Of a stretch of DNA of 64,000 bases, positions 9,362 through 17,000 are shown one piece after another. This DNA is from Actomonas aquatica. GTDB lineage: Bacteria > Verrucomicrobiota > Verrucomicrobiia > Opitutales > Opitutaceae. The stretch lies in the NCBI RefSeq assembly GCF_019679435.2, contig NZ_CP139781.1, forward strand, positions 1,922,001 through 1,986,000, given 5' to 3'. The stretch's first letter is position 1; each line of letters begins with the position of its first letter. A program made the position numbers and the translations under genes. The notes beneath the pieces are model-generated. The model had not been told where the DNA came from. It did no database searches and saw only the letters and a list, made by a program, of their open reading frames with translations.

Positions 9362-9878
9362 TAAAAATTTTCCTACCTCCCGCCCGAAAAACGAGTCCTT
9401 CCCACGAAGCATTTAAACCACGGATGAACACGGATGGCTTCGGCTACCGCCTACGCTCTGCAACGACCTGAATGCATCTGTGCCCTCCGCGGTCAAAAAA
9501 CCTGTCCGCCATAGCTCGCAGCACGACAAAGGATACCTCTCACTACCCAGCCATCAGCCATAAGCTATCAGCCACCAGCTACCAGGCCCCAGTAGTCTAC
9601 CAGCCACCAGCACCTAGCACACCACCACCCAGCATCCAGCCCCCCTCTGCCCCTCCGTGTAGGCCGCGAGCTCGCTCGCGCTAGGCTGCCCCACAGCCCA
9701 ACCTCCAGTCACCAACACCCAGCCACCGTCCACCCTGCCCCCAGTCCCCCAGCCTCCATTCCCCCAGCCCCAGTCCCCCAGCACCCATCCCCCACCCACC
9801 AGTCACCAGTCCACCAGCCTCCAGCACCCAGCCTCCAGCCACCAGCCCACCAGTCCCCAGCCCCCAGTCCCCCCAGCA
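9362..9878. other. Intergenic region of word-like repeats before mtnA
   Basis: No gene seen. From left to right: an inverted pair of ACCACGGATG-type arms (9417-9437 and 9471-9495), then about 330 bases (9540-9878) of degenerate CCAGC/CCAGT/CACC words reaching the mtnA ATG. A GTAG-REP hairpin interrupts the tract at 9659-9684. The strand asymmetry is extreme: almost no G outside the words. Confidence 0.75.
9647..9684 (+). repeat. GTAG-REP hairpin, CGCGAG type, copy 2
   Basis: Exact 37-base copy of 8591-8627, embedded in the CCAGC-word tract: GTAG at 9659-9662 and a CGCGAG/CTCGCG stem. Confidence 0.75.
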
Positions 9879-10982
9879 ATGAACGTCGCAGGCAAACCCA
9901 CTCGCACCATCTGGCCGGCCGCCGACGGCGCCAGCGTTGAAATCATCGACCAAACGCGCCTGCCGCACCGCTATGAGATCGCCACCCTGCGCACGCTCGA
10001 CGACGCCGCCCACGCCATCTCCGCCATGCTCGTGCGCGGCGCGCCCCTCATCGGCGCCACCGCCGCCTACGGCATGTGGCTCGCCCTTCGCGCCGATCCC
10101 TCCGACGCCGCCCTGACCCACGCCTACGACACCCTCTACGCCACCCGCCCCACCGCGGTGAACCTCCGCTGGGCCCTCGACCGCGTGCGCACCGCCGTCT
10201 CTCCGCTCACCCCGGCCGATCGCGCCGCCGCCACCCGCGACCTCGCCGCCGCCCTCTGCGACGAAGACGTCGCCATCAACCACGCCATCGGCCAGGCCGG
10301 CCTCGCCCTCATTCGCGACCTCGCCGCCACCAAACCCGCCGGCCAGCCCGTCAACATCCTCACCCACTGCAACGCCGGGTGGCTCGCCACCGTCGATTGG
10401 GGCACCGCCACCTCCCCCATTTACCAAGCCCACGATGCCGGCATCCCCGTGCACGTCTGGGTCGACGAAACCCGCCCGCGCAACCAAGGCTTCCACCTCA
10501 CCGCCTGGGAACTGCTCAACCACGGCGTGCCCCACACCTGCATCGTCGACAACGCCGGCGGCCACCTCATGCAACACGGCCAGGTCGACCTCGTCATCGT
10601 CGGCACCGATCGCACCACCGCCACCGGCGACGTCTGCAACAAAATCGGCACCTACCTCAAAGCCCTCGCCGCCCACGACAACGGCGTCCCCTTCTACGTC
10701 GCCCTGCCCTCGCCCACCATCGACTGGACCGTGCGAGACGGCGTGCGCGAAATCCCCATCGAGGAACGCGGCGCACATGAAGTCACCCACGTCAGTGGAC
10801 TCACCACCGATGGCGAAGTCGCGTCCCTCCAAATCCCGCCCACCGGCAGCCCGGCGGCCAACCCCGCCTTCGACGTCACCCCCGCCCGCCTCGTCACCGG
10901 TCTGCTCACCGAACGCGGCCTCTGCCCCGCCACCCACGCAGGCCTCGCCCAGCTCTTCCCGGACCACGCACAAATTTCGTAA
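9879..10982 (+). CDS. mtnA: S-methyl-5-thioribose-1-phosphate isomerase
   Basis: Converts 5-methylthioribose-1-phosphate to 5-methylthioribulose-1-phosphate in methionine salvage. It belongs to the eIF2B-like superfamily. The 367-aa length is normal for MtnA. Diagnostic stretches are [16 protein letters not shown] (substrate loop), [12 protein letters not shown] (catalytic Cys) and [21 protein letters not shown] (catalytic Asp, as GADR in many homologues). [12 protein letters not shown] is a further family signature. The usual partners mtnK, mtnB, mtnC and mtnD are not adjacent. A fuculose-phosphate-type aldolase lies about 8.5 kb away. The start is set by the end of the C-rich repeat tract, with no classical Shine-Dalgarno. 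Confidence 0.94.
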   Translation: MNVAGKPTRTIWPAADGASVEIIDQTRLPHRYEIATLRTLDDAAHAISAMLVRGAPLIGATAAYGMWLALRADPSDAALTHAYDTLYATRPTAVNLRWALDRVRTAVSPLTPADRAAATRDLAAALCDEDVAINHAIGQAGLALIRDLAATKPAGQPVNILTHCNAGWLATVDWGTATSPIYQAHDAGIPVHVWVDETRPRNQGFHLTAWELLNHGVPHTCIVDNAGGHLMQHGQVDLVIVGTDRTTATGDVCNKIGTYLKALAAHDNGVPFYVALPSPTIDWTVRDGVREIPIEERGAHEVTHVSGLTTDGEVASLQIPPTGSPAANPAFDVTPARLVTGLLTERGLCPATHAGLAQLFPDHAQIS

Positions 10983-11021
10983 ACGTGGGTCTGCCAAGGA
11001 GGGCCGAAGCGAACCCTACGT
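10983..11021. terminator. Hairpin between convergent genes, REP-like
   Basis: ACGT-GGGT (10983-10990) pairs with ACCC-T-ACGT (11014-11021) with one bulged base, filling the gap between mtnA and the convergent PEP-CTERM gene. It carries CTAC (GTAG on the minus strand). A bidirectional terminator role is inferred from position; there is no T-run. Confidence 0.4.
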
Positions 11022-11023
11022 CT

Positions 11024-11734
11024 TTAATCACGTCGCCTTTTCACGGCGGCCACCGCAACCAATCCCACCAGCCCCAGCCAAAGCGCCGTGGTCGCCGGTT
11101 CCGGCACGGCCGATGCACCGTAGATCGACACGTTGTCCAGCGACACCCAGCCCCACGCGCCTTGGTCCATATCGACCAGGTCCAAGGTGTAATAATCGCT
11201 GGTATTCACCAGCGACTGCAGCTGACCGGAGGTCCACATGACAGTCTGCTCATGCGTCGACGTATCCGTCATCGTGCTGGCGATCAGGTAAGCGCCGGTG
11301 GAGGCATTGCGCAGCAACAGCCCAGTGTATCCATCAACGGATGACGGCTGACTCAGAGCGGCATCCGCATCTGTGCTCGGCGCGCCATCCGTCGTGCCAC
11401 TCCCACTACCCAGTTCAAACGTGATGGAGAACTCCGGCAGACTATTCACCTGAAACTCCGGCGAACGAATCAATAAAGCCGAGCTCTGCGCCCAGTCACG
11501 ATGAGGACTGTTCCCATCGCTCACGCTGATGCCCGGACTTTCCAGACGAAGAAGATCCGATACCGGTTGATAACCGAAAGCCAACGGACCGGTGGTCGAG
11601 GTCAGCACATTGCTCCACCCCTCCAAATCAGTATCAAAAGTGTAGGTGATCGCCCGCGCTCGCAGACCACTCGTCCACGCCAAGCCGGCGAAAAGCGAAA
11701 CCAGCAACCATGTCGCACTTCTATATACCAACAT
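11024..11734 (-). CDS. PEP-CTERM-anchored exported protein
   Basis: A 236-aa secreted protein. An N-terminal signal peptide (MLVYRSATWLLVSLFAGLAW) is followed by a beta-rich domain beginning TYTFDTDLEGWSN, which resembles the carbohydrate-binding/LamG-like domains often found in PEP-CTERM proteins. The C-terminus is VPEPATTALWLGLVGLVAVA followed by KRRRD, a canonical PEP-CTERM tag. The ATG at 11734 is chosen because it begins the signal peptide; the frame extends upstream only to a TTG. A perfect 21-base dyad abuts this start codon. Substrate or binding partner unknown. Confidence 0.85.
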   Translation of the reverse strand: MLVYRSATWLLVSLFAGLAWTSGLRARAITYTFDTDLEGWSNVLTSTTGPLAFGYQPVSDLLRLESPGISVSDGNSPHRDWAQSSALLIRSPEFQVNSLPEFSITFELGSGSGTTDGAPSTDADAALSQPSSVDGYTGLLLRNASTGAYLIASTMTDTSTHEQTVMWTSGQLQSLVNTSDYYTLDLVDMDQGAWGWVSLDNVSIYGASAVPEPATTALWLGLVGLVAVAAVKRRRD

Positions 11735-11755
11735 GAGCGGATTTATTATCCGCTC
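11735..11755 (-). promoter_or_regulatory. Perfect dyad touching the start codon of the PEP-CTERM gene
   Basis: GAGCGGAT-5 bases-ATCCGCTC: 8-bp perfect arms, ending at the base before the ATG at 11734. In mRNA it would fold over the ribosome-binding region; in DNA it could be an operator. No Shine-Dalgarno is visible within it. Confidence 0.5.
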
Positions 11756-11872
11756 AATACGCACCGACAAAGCGTCTGTGGCCAAGCGGCCGCGAAATAA
11801 GTCCACATCATCCTTCGCATCAGGGCTTTCGGACACCCGCGCCTGATTCCTCCCGCCTCTCAACCGAGGACA

Positions 11873-12088
11873 CTATCTCTTGCTGAGATAAACCTTACGC
11901 CAAACCCAACCAAACAAGACCGTCACCAACAGCGTCCCTACGATCGTGCCCAAAAGCTCGGGGGCCTGATTCCCACCGCGGGACAAATCGATGAAGCAGT
12001 AGCGAATCGTGAGGATCGTGCGCAAGGTGCCCGAAGCCACGACAAACCCAAGGAAAACGAGGAGGAGGATACGAAGAACAGGATTCAT
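11873..12088 (-). CDS. Small membrane protein, unknown
   Basis: A 71-aa protein starting MNPVLRILLLVFLGFVVASG, with two predicted membrane helices (residues about 4-25 and 44-62) separated by a short loop with LSRGGNQAPELLG. The tail KVYLSKR is basic. The ATG at 12088 begins the first helix; the longer frame to 12133 adds 15 hydrophilic residues and is less likely. It is part of a leftward group of small unknown genes. No family recognised. Confidence 0.55.
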   Translation of the reverse strand: MNPVLRILLLVFLGFVVASGTLRTILTIRYCFIDLSRGGNQAPELLGTIVGTLLVTVLFGWVWRKVYLSKR

Positions 12089-12121
12089 AAAAGATGCGTC
12101 ACTTGAGTCCGCCCGGGTAAT

Positions 12122-12156
12122 CCAACGCGCCAACGCAGAGCAACGATGCGCGTTGG
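12122..12156. terminator. Hairpin between two small membrane-protein genes
   Basis: Perfect 9-bp arms CCAACGCGC (12122-12130) and GCGCGTTGG (12148-12156) around a 17-base loop, between the stop of the gene at 12188 and the next start at 12088. It could be a terminator or attenuator of the leftward group; no T-run follows. Confidence 0.4.
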
Positions 12157-12187
12157 CGAGGGCAACTGGATGCTCATTTTCTTCACT

Positions 12188-12520
12188 CTAAATCACCCGA
12201 AATAGTGCGGTTCCCAATGATGCGATGACAGCGACGAGGGAAATCAGGACTGCTCGGTTTTTCATTTTCACAGATTCCAGCGAGCGAGGTATCCAATGGT
12301 GGCCCATCGCCAAGCATGCTCCCAACGCTAGCAATCCAACACCAATGCAAATGGCCTCAAACCCTCCGTAATCATACATGCGGAATCGGATGCGCTGGGT
12401 GATGAAGGCCCTGATCGCGAGCGCGGCCAACGCGAGCGGAAATGCGGTGCCGGTCAGGAATCGACCGAAGGCAGTGTCGAGGAGATCCCGCGTCCAGATG
12501 CTCTTGGGTTTATCGTCCAT
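12188..12520 (-). CDS. Small membrane protein, unknown
   Basis: A 110-aa protein starting MDDKPKSIWTRDLLD. It has three predicted helices: around residues 23-40, 55-72 (FEAICIGVGLLALGACLAMG) and 88-106 (AVLISLVAVIASLGTALF). The N-terminal 20 residues are hydrophilic and probably cytoplasmic. No known domain recognised. Same strand and spacing style as its small neighbours. Confidence 0.6.
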   Translation of the reverse strand: MDDKPKSIWTRDLLDTAFGRFLTGTAFPLALAALAIRAFITQRIRFRMYDYGGFEAICIGVGLLALGACLAMGHHWIPRSLESVKMKNRAVLISLVAVIASLGTALFRVI

Positions 12521-12588
12521 ACCTTGAAGATTAGGGCGTGTCTGGGCGGAGACGATTTGACGACCTCGCCGGCACCAGATCGTTCGAA

Positions 12589-12855
12589 CTACTCTGCAAG
12601 CGACGCATAGAACTCAGGGGAAATGATACTTGCGCTGAAAAAGACGCAAAGCCCTAGAAGTGATATCCCAAGCGGCTTAGCAGTGTCCTTCAGATTTAAG
12701 ATGCAGAAGGCAATTAATCCGATGGGAGGAGCAACGATACAGAAGACAAACCACGCTAGTCCCTTTCGAAAAATGGCGATGTAGATCGCGATGCATGCCC
12801 AAAACATGATGAGGCCTCCCGCTAACGCCAAAATCGCTGCAAATAGATCCTTCAT
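12589..12855 (-). CDS. Small membrane protein, unknown
   Basis: An 88-aa protein, MKDLFAAILALAGGLIMFWA at the N-terminus, with three closely spaced hydrophobic helices and short loops (RKGLAW, LKDTAKP). The composition is that of a small integral membrane protein; no family recognised. It lies 68 bases downstream of the preceding leftward gene. Confidence 0.55.
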   Translation of the reverse strand: MKDLFAAILALAGGLIMFWACIAIYIAIFRKGLAWFVFCIVAPPIGLIAFCILNLKDTAKPLGISLLGLCVFFSASIISPEFYASLAE

Positions 12856-12923
12856 TTCTAAAATTTGAACTCAGCTGCGGCGGGCCGAGCCCCACGTTGG
12901 CATCGGCGGCTGGATAACCTCTT

Positions 12924-13436
12924 TCATAATTTGGAAACCTCCCAACGACCGGTGTAGGAGGAGAAAGTCTCACCGGTGATGAAAACACCTCTGGTGACGA
13001 AGAATCCGTCGGCCAACGGTAGATACCGAACCGAGTCTCCCGCAATCCAAGCGACCACTTGCTCGGAAGTGTCGAAAGGCTGCATAGCCGCTGCCGACTC
13101 GGGAAAGATGCCGTCACTTCGACGGAATTCCTCCGCACGAACCACCAACCGCATCGACTCAGCGACCATAGCATACCGCATCAAGTCATCGCGGGCGAAC
13201 CAGCCTGCGAAAAGAAACGATGAAACCGCTGCCAGGCTTCCGAATATCGGAAGTGCCTCTGACTTCTTCCTTCTCAGAAGGGCAAACAGGGTCGAGAACG
13301 CTCCGAAAACTATAGCGAGCAACGCGACCCCGAGGAAAACGATGCTCAGCAGAGGGTGCCAGGCTACTAAACCCACCAGAAAAGCAGTCGAGGCAACTGA
13401 GACGGCGATTAGGCAGCGAATTCCCGATGTCTTCAT
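12924..13436 (-). CDS. Membrane protein of unknown function
   Basis: A 170-aa protein from the ATG at 13436, beginning MKTSGIRCLIAVSVASTAF. Three membrane helices fall within the first 90 residues, split by a basic loop (LLRRKKSEALP). An extracytoplasmic C-terminal domain of about 80 residues follows (FRRSDGIFPESAAAMQPF ... YTGRWEVSKL). The frame is open upstream to 13571, but that would overlap the preceding gene by 119 bases and add a highly basic leader. With the chosen start the gene begins 16 bases after its neighbour's stop, suggesting an operon. No family recognised. Confidence 0.6.
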   Translation of the reverse strand: MKTSGIRCLIAVSVASTAFLVGLVAWHPLLSIVFLGVALLAIVFGAFSTLFALLRRKKSEALPIFGSLAAVSSFLFAGWFARDDLMRYAMVAESMRLVVRAEEFRRSDGIFPESAAAMQPFDTSEQVVAWIAGDSVRYLPLADGFFVTRGVFITGETFSSYTGRWEVSKL

Positions 13437-13452
13437 CTGACTAAGTCTCAGC

Positions 13453-13893
13453 TCAGCCGCGACGCGCATCAGCACCTCGTTCGCCGCGGCGGCTTGCCGT
13501 CGTTGGCTGCGACGACTGGGTAGCTTCATTTTCTGTCGGATGGATTTTCGTTCGAGTTCCCGTCTCTTCACCGACGATAAACAACGCCCCGGAATCCACC
13601 TCCAACCGGTGCATTTCCGGAATGGGCGGCATCGATCTGCTGGCTAACCGCCACGCACCTTCCTCGGCCGCGAAAACCCAGAAACCGATGTCCGGCACTC
13701 CTGATCCGAAAACCCGGAGAACGAGCACCTTCTCATCTCCCAGGTCGAAAACCTGAACCTCGCCTCCCGCGAACAAGGACTTCGCATAATCCTCCGCCTC
13801 AGCAGTCGTCCGAAAAAAGCACGGCTCCTCGTCGGCCGCCTCAGCACAAACACCAGCAGCGATCAAACATAGGGCTCTGAGCAACGCATTCAT
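13453..13893 (-). CDS. Small secreted protein, unknown
   Basis: A 146-aa protein with a clear signal peptide (MNALLRALCLIAAGVCAEAA). A small alpha/beta domain follows (FFRTTAEAEDYAKSLFAGG, then three or four strands ending FIVGEETG), and a disordered, charged tail rich in Thr, Ser, Arg and Gly. It is the first gene of the leftward small-gene group, divergent from the giant RCC1 protein. Function unknown. Confidence 0.6.
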   Translation of the reverse strand: MNALLRALCLIAAGVCAEAADEEPCFFRTTAEAEDYAKSLFAGGEVQVFDLGDEKVLVLRVFGSGVPDIGFWVFAAEEGAWRLASRSMPPIPEMHRLEVDSGALFIVGEETGTRTKIHPTENEATQSSQPTTASRRGERGADARRG

Positions 13894-14061
13894 CAGTTCC
13901 TGCTATTTGAGGGACACTACACTAGCTCACGCTAGCGTAAACCTATTCGGGCTCGACTTCCTCATCATCTCAAGTCCTTCACACAAGAGTAGCTCGAAAC
14001 TACACTGACCGGAAACGGTCGCCCCCCCTTTTGTTGATACGTGCTCCCTATTTCCAGTGCC

Positions 14062-17000
14062 ATGAAAATACGTAATTCAAGTCCCGCCCGGTTCGCTCAA
14101 ATGATGGCGAACCACATCGTGGCTTCAGCACCTCGATGCTGGTTTATATTCATCGTCTGCTGGGGTGGAATGGCTTTCACCCTACGCGTTGGAGCACAGG
14201 AATCCGTGGAGTTTTACGCCTCTGATTTTAGTGGCAGCGAGAATACTGCACTCCACGAATTCGATGGCTGGTCGACAAGCGACACCCAATCTACCGGCAT
14301 TGTCGATTTCGAGGGAGACATCGGCCGCAAGGCCTATGTTGGTTATGTGCTCCCGGCCGGCCAGACTCAGGTTTGGGCAGGTCATACCGTGAACGGGGCC
14401 TCACCTGATGCTGGACGTCCGGTGCTGTCTGTCTCGCTGAATCTGGCCATTATTGACTCCTCAAACAGCCAATACGACTACTTCGACTTGGAGCTTTTCA
14501 ACGGGAATGGGCGCCGACTCGCGTCTCTCAATTTCAGCAATTACGACCTTCACGTTTACGCCTACTCTCAGGCTTCGGGTTCGTTTGTCGACACCGGGGC
14601 CACCTTCGAAAACGGGCAATTTTACCAAGTCGAGCTTCTGTTCGATCCCGCCATCGACGTTTGGTCCGCGTTCATCGACGGCGTTCCCATCTGGGTCGAT
14701 CAACCGCTGGTGGGCACCTCCGAGGTGGTTGCCTCCCCGGAAGCGTTTTACGCGACTTGGTATCCGCGGGACACCGAGTCGCCGGGGGATAATTTCCTCA
14801 TCTTCGATGAGGTGAGCATGAAGACCCAGGTCAGGCAGACGGTGCCGGTCTTCACGGCTACGTCGCCAACGGTAGAGGTTCCACCGGGCTTTTCTCCACG
14901 GCTGGCAGTGGAGGCGACTGGAGGGCTCTTGAGCTACCAGTGGTATCAGGGGGAAAGCGGCGATACGTCTGCGCCGATCGCCGAGGCGACCGCGGCGGTT
15001 TTCTACACGCCGGCGATTGTCGAACCGGCTTCATTCTGGGTGCGGGTTTCGAACGCCGCGGGCACCAGCGACAGCGAGACCTTCGCCCTCGCCCCCACGA
15101 CCGAACCCGGGCTGGTCCTGCTGGGAATCGGACGTAACGACCCGATCAGCTTCGGCGGGGGCGATCAGCAGTCCTATGACCAGCCCGTCGTTATCTCCAC
15201 CGGACTGGCCAAAGTCGAAGCAGGCATGTCCCACAGTCTATTCCTGGGGACCGATGGCACGCTTTGGGCGGTGGGGGGGAACGATTACGGTCAATTTGGG
15301 GATGGCACCACCACCAAAAGGGATATTCCAATTCAGATCGCAAACGACGTGTCGTCCATGGCGGCTGGGAGCAACCACAGCCTGTTTGTGAAAACGGATG
15401 GCACACTCTGGGCGATGGGCTACAACGAATTCGGGCAGTTGGGCGATGGCACGCAGCAGGATCGCAATGTCCCAGTCCAAGTCGCCGATGACGTGGTGGC
15501 GGTGACCACGAACGTGTATCACAACCTGATTTTGAAATCAGACGGCTCGCTATGGGCTGTGGGCTTCAACAGTCTCGGGCAACTGGGTGACGGGACCTCC
15601 ACGAATCGGTCCATCCCGGTGCAGATCGCAACGGACGTCGCTTCGATGGCGGCGTGCTACCAACACAGCGTGTTCGTGAAAACGGACGGCACTCTGTGGG
15701 GCATGGGCCAAAACGAATACTACCAATTGGGGGACGGCACGACCACGAGCCAAACCACCCCGGTTCAAATCGCGACCGGAGTCGCCATGGCCGACGTTGG
15801 AGACCGCCACACCATGTTTCTGAAACACGACGGCACGTTGTGGGGCATGGGCACCAACGAATTCGGCGAGCTGGGGGACGGCACCACCACGCCTCGTCCC
15901 ACTCCGGTGCAGCTTGCGAGTGAGGTCAGCTTCGTAGATTCCGGGATCTACCACACTCTTTTCGTGAAAACGGACGGCACCCTGTGGGCCACCGGCTACA
16001 ATGACTACGGTCAGCTGGGGGTCGGCGACAGCCAGGGCCGAAACGCCTTCGTGCCTGTAACCTCAATATCCGGCGTGCAGGCGATCTCGGCGGGCTACGA
16101 GCATACCCTGATGTTGCAATACCTCGCCATCACGACCCAGCCGTCAGACCAGTTTGTTGCCATCGGACAGGGGACGACGCTCACCGTTTCGACTGTCGGC
16201 ACCGAACCGGATGCCCTCCACTATCAGTGGTATCGGGGAGAGAGCGGCGACATCAGCGATCCCGTGATCGGTGCGGTCGGATCGACACTGGACACCGGGC
16301 CCTTGGCGTTCACGACCTCGTATTGGGTGCGGGTGACCCACCCACAGGCGGTGGTCGACAGTCCCGCCGCCAACCTGACGACGGTCAGCACCCCGATGAT
16401 CACGGCGCAACCCGAGGCAACGGAGGTCCTGCCAGGATTCGCGGCAACGCTAGTCGTAAACGCGACCGGCGAAGCATTGTCCTATCAGTGGTATGCTCGA
16501 GTGAGCGGTGACGTTTCGGCACCGGTGGAAGGCGCGACGACCGCGCATTTCGCCACGCCCGCAGTCACGAATCCGGTTTCCTACTGGGTCCGGGTATCAA
16601 ACATAGCCGGAGAAGTCGCGAGCGTTGATGTGCAGGTAACTTCTCAGGCCACTCAAGGGTTCCGGCTGGAAGGCGCCGGGGGAGTCACAGTGGTGCAGCC
16701 GGGTGACGATACCTTTACCAATCAACTCTCCCCCGTGCATATCGCCGACGGAATTATCGGCGCGTCACCGGGACGAGGGCACGGACTGATGATCGACGGC
16801 GCGAATCGCTTATGGGCCTCCGGTTTCAACGACCACGGCCAACTCGGCGACGGGACCAACACCACCCGCCTTACGCCAGTAAAGGTGGCAGAGGGGGTCG
16901 TGAAGGCAGAAGCCAGCGACGGCTTCAGCTACTTTATGACCTTGGATGGCACCCTTTGGGCCATGGGAGAAAACAACAATGGACAATTGGGGGATGGCAC

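Noticed and set aside
11735..13900. Integron-like cassette array (small same-strand ORFs separated by short inverted repeats).
   Set aside because: Only one spacer (12089-12187) has a GTTRRRY-like end. The other spacers lack paired RYYYAAC/GTTRRRY sites, and no integrase is present.
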